A DNA stretch of 64,000 nucleotides from Telluria aromaticivorans. GTDB lineage: Bacteria; Pseudomonadota; Gammaproteobacteria; Burkholderiales; Burkholderiaceae_D. Location: NCBI RefSeq assembly GCF_013003915.1, contig NZ_JABAIV010000005.1, positions 132,990 to 196,989 of the forward strand, in the 5' to 3' direction. The translations under genes were made by a program, and so were the position numbers. Numbering within the stretch: the stretch's first letter is position 1; every line of letters begins with the position of its first letter. Below the pieces are notes generated by a model. That model saw only the letters and a list, made by a program, of their open reading frames with translations. It did not search any database and was not told the DNA's origin. Below are positions 46,470 through 56,182 of this stretch, in pieces.

Positions 46470-49208
46470 ATGAGTATCCATAGCAGTTTCTCTTCCCTGC
46501 CTGAAGGTGGCGTGGCGCTGCCCGTGCCGGGCGCCGACCGCCCCTGGCCAGTGTTCGCGTCCGTGAAACCGGATAGCTGGCCCGAAGGCATGCAGGCCAT
46601 CGCCGACCTGATCGTCGCTTCGCACTTCCCGATGTTCATCGCATGGGGGCCGGAGCTGCGCCTTTTCTACAACGACGCCTATGCGGAATCGCTCGGCGAC
46701 AAGCATCCGAATGCCATGGGCCAGCCCTTCCCGCTGGTCCGGCCCGAGTTGTGGCCCCAGGTCCAGCCCTATGTCATGGCGGCGCTGGGCGGCCAGCCGG
46801 TCCACTTCGAGAACGCATTGATGCATCCGGTCCGCAACGGCCGGGTCGAGCGGCGCTATGTGTCGGCCTCGGTCACGCCGGTATGCCACGACGGCAACGT
46901 GATCGGCGTGTATTTCGTGTTGTCCGACACCACCTCGCGCGTGCTGGCCGAGCAGCGCCACGCTTTCCACCTGGAGCTGAGCGAAGCCCTGCGTCCGCTG
47001 GTGGACGCGGTGGACATCATGGCGGCGGCCAGCAGCCTGGCCGGCGAATTCCTCGGCGTGGGCCGGGTCGGCTACGGCGAGATCGACGTGGCGGCGCGTT
47101 CCATCAGCGTGGACCGCGACTGGACCGACGGCAGCATGGCCAGCCTGGGCGGGCAATCGCGTCCGCTGGAGAGCTTCGGGCCGGCGATCGTTGCCCAGCT
47201 GCGCAAGGGCCGCCCCCTGTGCCTCGACGACATCGCCCTCGACGAGCGCTCGGCGCCGTATGCGCAGGGCTATGCCAGCATCGGCGCACGCTCGATGGTG
47301 ATCGTGCCGCTGATCGAAGAAGGGCAACTGGCCGCGGTCTTCTACCTGCACGAGCAGCGCCCGCGCCACTGGACCGACCAGGAGGTGGCGCTGGCCGAGG
47401 ACGTGGCGCGCCATACCCGCGAAGTCGTGCGGCGCGCGCGCGTGGAAGAATCGCTGCGCGACGAAAAGCGCGTGCTCGAGATGCTCAACCGCACCGGCCA
47501 GGCGCTGGCGTCGACGCTCGACCTCGAGACGCTGCTGCAGGCGATCACCGATGCCGGCACCGGTCTGGCGGGCGCGCGCTTCGGCGGCTTCTTTTATAGT
47601 GCGCAGGACGAGCAGGGCGACAGCCTGCGCCTGTACACGCTGTCGGGCGCCTCGCGCGAAGAATTCGAACGTCTCGGCAGCCCGGGTTCCACCGCAGTCT
47701 TCCGCCCGACCTTCGATGGCGAGGGACCGGTGCGCAGCAGCGACATCACGCGCGACCCGCGCTTCGCGGCCCTTGGCCCGGGTAGCGGCATGCCCACCGG
47801 GCACCTCGCTGTGCGCAGCTACCTGGCGGTGCCGGTGGTGTCGCGTTCGGGCATGGTGCTGGGCGGGCTGCTGTTCGGCCATCCGGAGCCCGGCGTGTTC
47901 ACCGAGCGCACCGAACGCATCATCGCCGGTGTCGCCGCGCAGGCGGCGATCGCGATGGACAATGCGCGCCTGTACGAGGTAGCGCAGAAGTCCGCGCTGG
48001 AGCGCGACGCGCTGCTGCAGAGCGAGCGCGCGGCGCGGGTGCAGGCCGAACGCCTGAGCCACACCAAGGACGAATTCCTGGCGATGCTGGCGCACGAGCT
48101 GCGCAACCCGCTGGCGCCGATCAGCAGCTCGGCCAGCCTGCTGTCGATGCAGTTCAAGGACGAGCCGCGCATTTGCCAGACCACCACCATCATCAGCCGC
48201 CAGGTGCGCCACATGAGCCGCCTGATCGACGACCTGCTCGACGTCTCGCGGGTCACGCGCGGCCTGGTCAAGCTCAAGCTGGCCGTGGTCGACTTCCGCG
48301 ACATCGTCTCGGGCGCGCTCGACCAGGCGCGCCCGCTCATCACGGAAAAAGGCCACCAGGTCGAGGTGGCGCTGCCGGCCGGGCCGGTGCACGTGCGCGG
48401 CGACCAGACCCGCCTGGTGCAGAGCGTAGCGAACATCCTGAACAACGCCGCCAAGTACACGCAAAAGGCCGGGTGCATCGCGCTGCGGCTGGAAGCCCAC
48501 GACGGGCGCATGCTGCTCACCGTCAGCGACAACGGTTCGGGCATGCCGCCGGAGCTGGTGCCGAACGTATTCGACCTGTTCACCCAAGGCGCCCGCACGC
48601 TGGCGCGCTCGCAGGGCGGGCTGGGGCTCGGCCTGACCCTGGTCAAGCGGCTGGTGGAGCTGCACGAAGGCGAAGTCGGCGCGCACAGCCAGGGAATAGG
48701 GCAGGGCAGCAGCTTCACGCTGGCGCTGCCTTGCGTGGATGCGGCGCCGGATACTCCTGGTGCAGGTGCCGGGCCGCAGGAAGACGTGGAGGGCGCAGCC
48801 CTCGCACGGCCGCTGCGCCTGGTGCTGGTCGACGACAATGCCGATGCGGCCGACAGCCTGTCGACGCTGCTGAACGTGCAGGGCTATCACACGGCGGTCG
48901 AATACGACGCGCGCTCGGGCCTGCGCCGGGCGCGGTCCGAGCGGCCCGACGTCATGCTGGTCGACATCGGCCTGCCCGACATCGACGGCTACCAGCTCGC
49001 CCAGCAGCTGCGTGCGATGCCGGAAACCAGCGGCACGGTGCTGGTGGCGATCACCGGCTACGGACAGGCCAAGGACCGCGAACGGGCGATTGCCGCCGGC
49101 TTTGCCCACCACCTGGTCAAGCCGGTCGACATGACGGCGCTGGTGCGTGTGCTGGAATCGGTCGGCGCCGCCGCGGCGCGCGCGCAAACGCCGGCCGGCG
49201 CCGCCTGA
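46470..49208 (+). CDS. Soluble hybrid sensor histidine kinase (PAS-GAF-GAF-HisKA-HATPase-REC)
   Basis: A 912-residue protein without membrane segments. A PAS-like domain (about 45-175; IAWGPELRLFYNDAYAESLG), two GAF domains (about 180-335 and 345-515), HisKA with FLAMLAHELRNPLAPISSS (His near 540), a HATPase domain (DNGSGM, GGLGLGLTLV) and a C-terminal receiver with MLVDIGLPDIDGYQLA. From HisKA onward it is a paralogue of the membrane kinase at 3929-6499. GAF domains suggest an intracellular signal such as a redox cue or small molecule. Confidence 0.9.
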   Translation: MSIHSSFSSLPEGGVALPVPGADRPWPVFASVKPDSWPEGMQAIADLIVASHFPMFIAWGPELRLFYNDAYAESLGDKHPNAMGQPFPLVRPELWPQVQPYVMAALGGQPVHFENALMHPVRNGRVERRYVSASVTPVCHDGNVIGVYFVLSDTTSRVLAEQRHAFHLELSEALRPLVDAVDIMAAASSLAGEFLGVGRVGYGEIDVAARSISVDRDWTDGSMASLGGQSRPLESFGPAIVAQLRKGRPLCLDDIALDERSAPYAQGYASIGARSMVIVPLIEEGQLAAVFYLHEQRPRHWTDQEVALAEDVARHTREVVRRARVEESLRDEKRVLEMLNRTGQALASTLDLETLLQAITDAGTGLAGARFGGFFYSAQDEQGDSLRLYTLSGASREEFERLGSPGSTAVFRPTFDGEGPVRSSDITRDPRFAALGPGSGMPTGHLAVRSYLAVPVVSRSGMVLGGLLFGHPEPGVFTERTERIIAGVAAQAAIAMDNARLYEVAQKSALERDALLQSERAARVQAERLSHTKDEFLAMLAHELRNPLAPISSSASLLSMQFKDEPRICQTTTIISRQVRHMSRLIDDLLDVSRVTRGLVKLKLAVVDFRDIVSGALDQARPLITEKGHQVEVALPAGPVHVRGDQTRLVQSVANILNNAAKYTQKAGCIALRLEAHDGRMLLTVSDNGSGMPPELVPNVFDLFTQGARTLARSQGGLGLGLTLVKRLVELHEGEVGAHSQGIGQGSSFTLALPCVDAAPDTPGAGAGPQEDVEGAALARPLRLVLVDDNADAADSLSTLLNVQGYHTAVEYDARSGLRRARSERPDVMLVDIGLPDIDGYQLAQQLRAMPETSGTVLVAITGYGQAKDRERAIAAGFAHHLVKPVDMTALVRVLESVGAAAARAQTPAGAA

Positions 49209-49261
49209 CAGGAGCTGGGCTGCGCGGTTATCATGGGCGTCCAGTCCATGAAAGGATCAGC

Positions 49262-49951
49262 ATGCTTAGCTACGTCATCACCGCGCCTGCCCAGCCTTCG
49301 CTGGCCGTGGCCGGTCTAGAGTCGCGTTTCCCGATCCGCCGCGTGTTCTGCGTCGGCCGCAACTACGGCGCCCACGCGCGCGAGATGGGCAGCGACCCAA
49401 GCCGCGAACCGCCCTTCTTCTTCACCAAGCCCGCCGATGCCGTGGTGCCGGCCAGCGGCGCGGTGCCCTATCCGCCTGCGACGCAAGACCTGCACCATGA
49501 GGTCGAGCTGGTGGTGGCGCTGGGCGCGGGCGGGGTGGATATTGCACCAGACGACGCGATGGCGCTGGTGTGGGGCTATGGGGTGGGGCTGGACCTGACC
49601 CGGCGCGATTTGCAGGCGGTGGCCAAGGATGCGGGGCGGCCGTGGGATATGGCGAAAGGTTTCGATGCATCGGCGCCGTGCAGTCCCCTGATTCCGGCTT
49701 CGACCTTGGGGCACCCTCAGGATGCGCGGATCTGGCTCGAGGTGAACGGGACGCTGCGGCAGGAGGGGAACCTGAACGAGATGATCTGGCCGATTGCGGA
49801 TGTGATCAGTCATCTGTCGCGGCTGGTCAGGCTCGAGGCGGGGGATCTCATCTATACGGGGACGCCGGCGGGTGTGGCGGCCCTGAAGCCGGGTGACCAG
49901 GTGCGGGGTGGTGTGGAGGGAGTCACGGAGTTCGCATTGTCTATCTCGTAG
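49262..49951 (+). CDS. Fumarylacetoacetate hydrolase family protein (fumarylpyruvate hydrolase-like)
   Basis: A 229-residue protein. VFCVGRNYGAHAREMG, FFFTKPADAVV, DLHHEVELVVALG (metal-binding Glu residues), GLDLTRRDLQAVAKDAGRPW and GDLIYTGTPAGVAAL are typical of the single-domain FAH enzymes that cleave fumarylpyruvate or related diketo acids. No aromatic pathway genes are nearby. AAGGA precedes the ATG. Its TAG stop comes from the adjoining hairpin repeat. Codon use near the 3' end looks G-rich compared with the rest. Confidence 0.88.
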   Translation: MLSYVITAPAQPSLAVAGLESRFPIRRVFCVGRNYGAHAREMGSDPSREPPFFFTKPADAVVPASGAVPYPPATQDLHHEVELVVALGAGGVDIAPDDAMALVWGYGVGLDLTRRDLQAVAKDAGRPWDMAKGFDASAPCSPLIPASTLGHPQDARIWLEVNGTLRQEGNLNEMIWPIADVISHLSRLVRLEAGDLIYTGTPAGVAALKPGDQVRGGVEGVTEFALSIS

Positions 49952-50053
49952 GGTGTGGCAGATTCTGCCCACGCGTTCAACAGGCTCATACTCAGCCTCG
50001 CGGCTATTCATGAGCTGGTTGAACGCGTGGGCAAGGAACTTGCCCACCCTACG
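49947..50053. repeat. Paired-hairpin repeat, copy 8
   Basis: Left arm CGTAGGGTGTGGC with inner stem AGAttCT, right arm GTTGAACGCGTGGGC with inner stem AAGgaaCTT, ending GCCCACCCTACG. It overlaps the stop codon of the FAH gene. Confidence 0.83.
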
Positions 50054-50055
50054 GG

Positions 50056-50871
50056 TTAGCGGTCAGCGAACAGCGCGTCCATCTGGGCCACTAAACCCTC
50101 GCGAGCTGCATCGATTTGCGTCCCGTTCGTTTTTGCGGATAAGGTCTTCTTCTCCTTCCGCCCCAAGAAATACGCCACCCGCTCCGCATTCGCCCCCGAG
50201 GGATGCGGCAGCCCATGCAAAATCCGGTCCCTCCGGATCACACCTTCCCCCGCCAGCCAGTCCAGCGCGTCACTGACGCTGCCGCCCATCGGCACGTACA
50301 GCGCATCCGGCAGCAGCCGGGCTTCTTCCGCAAACCAGCGCAGCATCAGCCCACGCAGGAAGGCATTGCGCGCCATCGGCGGGGAGCCGCTGTAGTTCTT
50401 GCCGTCGACGAAGATCGGATGCCGCAGCACCGCGCTCACCTGCACCAGCCCTGCGTCTTGATCGAACAGCGTGGCGCAGCTGGCGATGCCCAGCCAGCGC
50501 TGCACGCCGACCGCGTCCAGCAAGGCCACGAAATTGGGGCGGATCGCACCGCTGAAGGCGCCGGCCAACCTCGCGGCGCGCAGCACCGCGTCGTCGCCTG
50601 CGCCGGCTTTCATCTGCCGCTGCGCCTCGCGCAATGCATTCTTCCACTGCACGAAGCCCGGCGTGATGCCGACGACGACCACGCGCGCGGCCGTATTCAC
50701 CGATTCGAAGGGAATGTAATGGGCGCTGTAGCGGCCTTCACGGCCGAGCAGGAAGGCCTCGGGAATGTCGGCGGGCGTGGCTACCTGCGCCAGGTCGAGG
50801 CGCTGGATCCTGGCGCGGTAACGGCTGAACAGTAGCTCCGGCATGGCGGTCGTCGGTGTGGAAAACCCCAT
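50056..50871 (-). CDS. Uracil-DNA-glycosylase-superfamily-like protein
   Basis: A 271-residue protein not firmly recognised. VVVVGITPGFVQWKNAL resembles the first active-site motif of UDG-like proteins (GxxPG), and LHGLPHPSGANAERV resembles their HPS motif near the C-terminus. This suggests a nucleic-acid base-recognising fold, but the catalytic residue is not evident. The start at 50871 is uncertain: ATG at 50844 also fits, and none has a good ribosome site. Confidence 0.5.
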   Translation of the reverse strand: MGFSTPTTAMPELLFSRYRARIQRLDLAQVATPADIPEAFLLGREGRYSAHYIPFESVNTAARVVVVGITPGFVQWKNALREAQRQMKAGAGDDAVLRAARLAGAFSGAIRPNFVALLDAVGVQRWLGIASCATLFDQDAGLVQVSAVLRHPIFVDGKNYSGSPPMARNAFLRGLMLRWFAEEARLLPDALYVPMGGSVSDALDWLAGEGVIRRDRILHGLPHPSGANAERVAYFLGRKEKKTLSAKTNGTQIDAAREGLVAQMDALFADR

Positions 50872-50981
50872 GGTAAGCGAGCCGTCGAGCGAGCACATGC
50901 ACAGCCGGGAAAACTGGTAGGCTAGCCATATCAAACAAGTGCCGCACGCAGGTCAAGATGCGGCGAAACGGGGAGGCTGTC

Positions 50982-51839
50982 ATGGCCGAAGTGGCATTGA
51001 TCACAGTGCATGGGATGGGGGAAACTCCGCCGACCTATGCGGACGGGCTGATGGATCGCCTGCGCGGGCAGCTGGGCGCTATCGCGGGCAAGGTCGTGAT
51101 GCGCTCCGTGTATTACCAGAAGATCCTGCAGGACAACCAGTACACGGTCTGGGACCGCACCCAGAAGCGCAGCGACGTGCGCTATGCCGACCTGCGCAAG
51201 TTCGTGCTGTTCGGCTTCGGCGATGCGGCCGGGCTGGAGAACCGCAAGGAGATCCCGGGCTCGGTCTACGAGCTGGCGCAGGGCGAGATCGCACGCACGC
51301 TGCTGTCCGCCCATGCGATCCGCCCGAGCATGCCGGTGGTGTTCGTGGCGCAGTCGCTCGGCGGCCAGGTGCTGTCGAGCTACATCTACGATGCGCAGAA
51401 GGCGGCGGCGGGCAGGCCGGTGGGGGCGGGCATCTGGCGCAATATCGACGCCTGGGCCAGCGGTGCACTGGGACGCAGCCTGACCGCCAGCGAAAAGACC
51501 TTTCTCGCCGCGGGCACCTGCGCCGGGCTGGTCACGACCGGCTGCAACATCCCCATTTTCGTGGCCGCGCACAAGGAGATGCACATCATCCCGATCGCGC
51601 CGCCGACCTCGCTGTTCAAGTGGATCAACTTCTACGACCCCGACGACATCCTCGGCTGGCCGCTGCAGCCGCTGTCGGAAGGCTATCGCGCCCTGGTCGA
51701 AGACCGCGCCATCAATGCCGGCGGCGGCGTCGCCAGCCTGCTGCTGCGCAGCTGGAACCCGCTGGCCCACAACAGCTACTGGGATGACGGTACCGTGATC
51801 GCGGCGATTGCGGCCATGCTGCGCCGCCTGGCTGCCTGA
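50982..51839 (+). CDS. Alpha/beta-hydrolase fold protein
   Basis: A 285-residue protein. LITVHGMGETPPTY opens the fold with an oxyanion-hole-like HGMG, and VVFVAQSLGGQVLSSYIYDA carries a nucleophile elbow, SLGG. An acidic residue and a late His (NPLAHNSYWDDG) could complete a triad. No signal peptide. Substrate unknown. GGGAGG precedes the ATG at 50982. Confidence 0.65.
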   Translation: MAEVALITVHGMGETPPTYADGLMDRLRGQLGAIAGKVVMRSVYYQKILQDNQYTVWDRTQKRSDVRYADLRKFVLFGFGDAAGLENRKEIPGSVYELAQGEIARTLLSAHAIRPSMPVVFVAQSLGGQVLSSYIYDAQKAAAGRPVGAGIWRNIDAWASGALGRSLTASEKTFLAAGTCAGLVTTGCNIPIFVAAHKEMHIIPIAPPTSLFKWINFYDPDDILGWPLQPLSEGYRALVEDRAINAGGGVASLLLRSWNPLAHNSYWDDGTVIAAIAAMLRRLAA

Positions 51840-51851
51840 TCACGCCAGCGC

Positions 51852-52874
51852 TCAAGCGGCGGGCGCCAGCGTAAACAGCGTCCGGATATCGCCTGCCACC
51901 GCGCCGCGTGCGTTGCGAATAAGCGGCTGGCGGTATTGCTCGAGCACAGCACGGCGCGCATCGTCCAGCAAGCCGAGTTGTTCCAGCACGCTGTAGACGA
52001 CCGGGTGCAGCGCGCGGCTGTTGCCGTCGGCGATCTTGACGGCAATCCCCAGTCCGGCAGAGCGGATGCCGATGGTCTGCACCGCGTCGGCGCCCACCTT
52101 CGCCACCCAGTCGCCGCCACCCGCCGTCATCCATGATAAGTCGGTGCGCGCCGTGCCCGAGACCAGGTCCGGGCGCGCCGTCATCGCGTCGCACAGGTCG
52201 CCCATCGCCGCGCCGAGTTGCGGGTCCGCGTTGCCTTGCCCGAGGCGTGCATACAAGTGGGCCAGGCGCGACAGCGGCATCGCGTAGTTCGGCGCGGAGC
52301 AGCCGTCGATCCCGGTCGGCATGCTCTCGGCCGGCATCCCCACGGCATCGGCAAGCGTGCTGCGGATGGCCTGCTGCAGCGGGTGGCTGCGCTTTACATA
52401 GCCCGCAGTCGGCGCGCCATGCAGGCGGCACCAGGCAAGGAAGCCACTGTGCTTGCCCGAACAGTTGTGGTGCAAGGGCGTCCATTCGCGGTCCGGTGCA
52501 CGCTGGCCGGTGAATTCGTAGAACAGCGGCGTCGCGCAGCCGCATTCGAGGTGGCCGGGATCGAGCCCGATCTTGTCGAGGATGGATTGCACGCCCTGCA
52601 GGTGCATGTCTTCGCCCGAATGGCTGGCGCACAGCAGCGCCAGTTCGTCGCGGCCCAGGCCGAAGCGCGCGTGGCCATCGGACAGGATGAAGGGCAGGGC
52701 CTGGAAGGGCTTGAGCGCCGAGCGCGTGAAGGTGGGGTAGTGCGGATCGCCGGCTGAATACAGCAGGCGGCCCTGCACGTCGACGACCGCCACCGAACCG
52801 GCATGCACGTTCTCGATGATGTTGTCGGTGTCCGGATAAGCGCGCGTGGTGGCGGCGAGTGGTATCGGTTGCAT
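51852..52874 (-). CDS. Class 3 (Rhizobium etli-type) L-asparaginase
   Basis: A 340-residue protein of the Asparaginase_II family. FTRSALKPFQALPFILSDG holds the Ser and Lys pair, CASHSGEDMHLQGV and LHHNCSGKHSGFLAWCR the second Ser-Lys tandem, and ECGCATPLF and DGCSAPNYAMP the Cys residues that bind zinc in this class. It hydrolyses L-asparagine to aspartate and ammonia in the cytoplasm. It is convergent with the hydrolase gene and 12 bp away. Confidence 0.88.
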   Translation of the reverse strand: MQPIPLAATTRAYPDTDNIIENVHAGSVAVVDVQGRLLYSAGDPHYPTFTRSALKPFQALPFILSDGHARFGLGRDELALLCASHSGEDMHLQGVQSILDKIGLDPGHLECGCATPLFYEFTGQRAPDREWTPLHHNCSGKHSGFLAWCRLHGAPTAGYVKRSHPLQQAIRSTLADAVGMPAESMPTGIDGCSAPNYAMPLSRLAHLYARLGQGNADPQLGAAMGDLCDAMTARPDLVSGTARTDLSWMTAGGGDWVAKVGADAVQTIGIRSAGLGIAVKIADGNSRALHPVVYSVLEQLGLLDDARRAVLEQYRQPLIRNARGAVAGDIRTLFTLAPAA

Positions 52875-53238
52875 GGGCTATCGTCTGGAGTGGAAGAAAG
52901 TCCTACTGTAAGGCATTTGTGGTCCATGCAGACGCACGTTCCGCACCTGCATTTTCACGCATGCAGACACGGTTTTCGAGACATCTGTACTGCGTGCAGA
53001 CGTGCCGCCGCCGCACGTATATGCATCCCCCGCCTGTCCCCGGTTTTACGCAGTTCGTCCTGCCTTTCCGGCGTTTCGGCGCTTGCAGCTTGAGCCTGTG
53101 AGGCGCGTCGCTACACTCCTCATATCGCCAGACAAACACAGACAAATGCTGGCGACCCTGAATATCGTGGACTATGCGGCAGCCGAGTTTCCAGCTGCTT
53201 CGGTCCGACCTCAATCGCCCTTGAAAGGAAGACCGATC
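52875..53238. other. Spacer between asparaginase and a small secreted protein
   Basis: 364 bp without a supportable gene. Three TGCAGAC words (two near CACG) occur between 52927 and 53010, but no clean repeat unit. It must hold the promoters of both divergent genes. Confidence 0.4.
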
Positions 53239-53646
53239 ATGCGTACCAAACTCCTGCTGGCTGCCGCCGCCACCTTCATGACTTTCGCCGTCAGCACCGC
53301 CGCAAGCGCGGGCCCGAAAGGCGCCGGCACCGAACGCGTCACCGTGGTCGGCGCCCAGCCGGCGCCTGCCCAGATGGCGCCCTTCCTGTTCGACCGCATG
53401 ATGGGCCGCTACGACCTGGAGGACGGCCGCGTGCTGTACGTCACCGGCAAGCTGACCGGCAATGCGAAGACGGTCTATGCCGACATGGGCGACGGCCCGG
53501 TCGAGATCGTCCACATCGGCAAGGGCCGCTTCGTGGCGCTGAACAAGGACGTGCGCTTCGCCTTCGAGGAACGCCGCCGCGTGGTGGAAACCGTGCGCAT
53601 CAGCACCGCCAACGGCCGCCGCCAGCTGGCGCTAGCCCAGCGCTGA
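53239..53646 (+). CDS. Small secreted protein of unknown function
   Basis: A 135-residue protein. Signal peptide MRTKLLLAAAATFMTFAVST and cleavage after ASA. The mature part has PFLFDRMMGRYDLEDGRVLY, beta-strand-like repeats and a basic end. No family recognised. AAGGAAG precedes the ATG. Its last 15 bp overlap the end of the convergent pirin gene. Confidence 0.7.
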   Translation: MRTKLLLAAAATFMTFAVSTAASAGPKGAGTERVTVVGAQPAPAQMAPFLFDRMMGRYDLEDGRVLYVTGKLTGNAKTVYADMGDGPVEIVHIGKGRFVALNKDVRFAFEERRRVVETVRISTANGRRQLALAQR

Positions 53647-54498
53647 TCCGAAGCGCCCGGCCTGGTAGTCCACGATGGCCTGCGAGATCTCTTCGCGGGT
53701 CGTCATGACGAAGGGGCCATGCGACACCACCGGTTCACGGATCGGGTCCGCATGGCCGAATACCAGCAACGCGTCGCGTTCGGCCCGGATCTCCAGCGTG
53801 TCGCCGGATTCGTCGACTTCCACCAGGTGCATCTGGCTGACCATGTCGGCATGGTTGCCCACCTCGACCACCCCGCGCGCCACGTAGAGGAACACGCTGC
53901 GGCCTTCCAGGCCGGTAAAGCGGATGCTGCCGCCCGCATGCATCTGCAGCGTCGTCATGAAGACCCCGGTGAGCGAATGCACTGGTCCTGTTGTGCCTTC
54001 CCATTCCCCCGCAATCAGGTTCATCGTCACCTTGCCGCCGTCGAGCTGCAGGGCAGGGATGTCTGCGCGCTGCAGGCCCGTATAAGCAGGCTCGCTCATC
54101 TTCAGCCGCGATGGCAGGTTGACCCATAGCTGCAGGATCTCGATCGGGCCGCCGGTCTCCAGGAACTCGCGCGGCGAGACTTCCGCATGCACGATGCCGC
54201 GACCGGCCGTCATCCATTGCACGCCGCCGGCGTGGATGATGCTTTCATGGCCGGCGTTGTCGCGGTGGGCCAGCATGCCCTCGAGGATGAAGGTGACGGT
54301 CTCGAAGCCTCGGTGCGGGTGCGGCCCGAAAGGCAGGCCGCGGTTGTGCGGCGGGTAGGTCTGTGGGCCGTGGTGATTCAGGAACAGGAAAGGATCGATC
54401 TGCTCGACGTGGCGCGAGGGCAGGGGACGCTGGGTGATGAGGTCGCCGATGTCGTCGCGCATCGCCGGGTGCAGCCGGTGGACGGTTTTGTTGGTCAT
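53632..54498 (-). CDS. Pirin family protein (cupin, quercetinase-like)
   Basis: A 288-residue bicupin. NHHGPQTYPPHNRGLPFGPH, HPHRGFETVTFILEG and GIVHAEVSPRE give the metal-binding His/Glu set of pirins. Bacterial pirins act as quercetin dioxygenases or redox-sensing regulators; the role here is open. The ATG at 54498 matches the family start; the frame is open much further upstream but that is rejected. Confidence 0.9.
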   Translation of the reverse strand: MTNKTVHRLHPAMRDDIGDLITQRPLPSRHVEQIDPFLFLNHHGPQTYPPHNRGLPFGPHPHRGFETVTFILEGMLAHRDNAGHESIIHAGGVQWMTAGRGIVHAEVSPREFLETGGPIEILQLWVNLPSRLKMSEPAYTGLQRADIPALQLDGGKVTMNLIAGEWEGTTGPVHSLTGVFMTTLQMHAGGSIRFTGLEGRSVFLYVARGVVEVGNHADMVSQMHLVEVDESGDTLEIRAERDALLVFGHADPIREPVVSHGPFVMTTREEISQAIVDYQAGRFGSALG

Positions 54499-54625
54499 GA
54501 AGAGGCACTCGTGGTGTGGTCGGATGGCCATCACGATACCCGAACGCCACCGCGCGCGCGAACACGCCTGTGCTAGACTTCTTGCGCTTTTGCAACCTGC
54601 GCTTTGACAACCGGAGACGGCGCCC

Positions 54626-56158
54626 ATGATGAAGAAAACCCTGCTTGCCAGCCTGCTGCTGGCGTCCTTCGCCACTGCGGGCCTGGCCACCGCCGCCGTT
54701 GTTGCCGCGACCAAAGCGCCGAGCGATGCCGCCGTCAAGACTGCCAAGTACGCGGTGAGCACCTACCGCAAGGACCTGGTCGACACCCTGGCCAAACTGG
54801 TGAGCTATAACACCGTGGCCGACAAGGCCGTCCCCTCCGACAAGAACCCGGTCCACATCGCCTTCAAGGACGCCCTGAAGCTCGAGGCGCAACGCCTGGG
54901 CCTGGACTACGCCGACCACGGCTGGACCGTGATCATCGGGCTGGGAACCGGCACCGAACGCGTCGGCGTCATCACCCACGGCGACGTACAGCCGGTGGAT
55001 GCGAGCAAGTGGAAGAAGTCGCCCTTCGTGCTGGACCGCACCAGTGAGCCCGGCAAGCTGCTGGCGCGCGGCGCCGAAGACGACAAGGGCCCGATCGCGA
55101 CCGCCCTGTATGCGATGAAGTCGATCCGCGACCGCGGCGTGCCGCTGTCCAAGCGCATCGAGCTGTATGTGTACATGGGCGAGGAATCCGACTGGGGCCC
55201 GCTCACCGAATTCCTCAAGACCCACCAGCCGCCGCAGGTCAACATCACGCTGGACGCCGAATACCCGGCGGTGACGGCCGAGAAGGGGTCAGGCACGATT
55301 GCGGTGACGGTGCCGAAGCAGGGCGCCGCAACGCCCGTCGAGGGCGAGCCGCATTTGACCCAATTCGCCGGGGGCTTCTTCGGGAGCCAGATTCCCGAAG
55401 ATGCGAGCGCGACCATCGCCAACGCGACGCCGGACCTCGAAAAACAGGTGCGCGCACGCGGCGCCAAACAGGAGGGCATGCAGTACACCTTCACCTGGGA
55501 GGGCACGAACCTGGCGGTGAAGGCCAAGGGCGTGTCGGCCCACTCGTCCAAGCCGGAAGACGGCATCAACGCGGTGAGCATGCTGGCCGATGCGCTGGCG
55601 GTGCGTCCCTGGGCCAACACCACCGCGGGCGGGGTGGTGAACTACCTGAACGAGATGGTCGGCACCGGCATCCACGGCGAGAAGTTCGGCAACATCGCCT
55701 ACCGCGACGGCTTCATGGGACCGATGACCTTCGCGCCGACCGTGCTGCGCCAGCGCGACGACGGCATCGAGGTGTCCATCAACCTGCGCCGTCCGCAGGG
55801 CAAGAGCACCGAACAGCTCACCAACGAGGTCAATGCGGCACTGGCGCAATGGCAAAGCCGCCAGTTGCCGCTGGCGAACGTCACGGTGCGCATCAACGAG
55901 CCGTGGATACAAAAAAGCGCGCCACACATCCCGACCCTGATGAGTGTGTTCTCCTACTTTACCGGTATGAAGGACCCGAAGCCGGTGGCGATCGGCGGCG
56001 GCACCAATTCGCGCCTGTTCCCGGGGGCAGTGAGCTTCGGTCCGGGCATGCCGGGCAAGGTGTATACCGGCCACTCGGAGCACGAGTTCATCACCGAGAA
56101 GCAGTTGCTGCTGAATTTGCAGATGTATACGGCGGTGCTGGTGGAACTGGCGAAGTAA
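54626..56158 (+). CDS. Secreted M20 family dipeptidase (PepV/Sapep-like)
   Basis: A 510-residue protein. Signal peptide MMKKTLLASLLLASFATAGLA, then VGVITHGDVQPVDASKW (zinc His and Asp), RGAEDDKGPIATALYAMKSI (bridging Asp), YVYMGEESDWGPL (catalytic and metal Glu pair) and PKPVAIGGGTNSRLFPGAVSFGP and HSEHEF near the end. A lid domain lies in the middle. It cleaves dipeptides in the periplasm. A hairpin with a T-run follows. Confidence 0.9.
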   Translation: MMKKTLLASLLLASFATAGLATAAVVAATKAPSDAAVKTAKYAVSTYRKDLVDTLAKLVSYNTVADKAVPSDKNPVHIAFKDALKLEAQRLGLDYADHGWTVIIGLGTGTERVGVITHGDVQPVDASKWKKSPFVLDRTSEPGKLLARGAEDDKGPIATALYAMKSIRDRGVPLSKRIELYVYMGEESDWGPLTEFLKTHQPPQVNITLDAEYPAVTAEKGSGTIAVTVPKQGAATPVEGEPHLTQFAGGFFGSQIPEDASATIANATPDLEKQVRARGAKQEGMQYTFTWEGTNLAVKAKGVSAHSSKPEDGINAVSMLADALAVRPWANTTAGGVVNYLNEMVGTGIHGEKFGNIAYRDGFMGPMTFAPTVLRQRDDGIEVSINLRRPQGKSTEQLTNEVNAALAQWQSRQLPLANVTVRINEPWIQKSAPHIPTLMSVFSYFTGMKDPKPVAIGGGTNSRLFPGAVSFGPGMPGKVYTGHSEHEFITEKQLLLNLQMYTAVLVELAK

Positions 56159-56182
56159 GCGTATACACCGCTCGCAATCGTG

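Noticed and set aside
48173..49261. Long upstream extension of the FAH hydrolase frame over the hybrid kinase
   Set aside because: It is an open shadow frame; the family start MLSYVITAP with AAGGA lies at 49262.
52927..53010. Three TGCAGAC words as a possible operator array
   Set aside because: Spacing and flanks are irregular and no dyad is consistent, so chance is likely.
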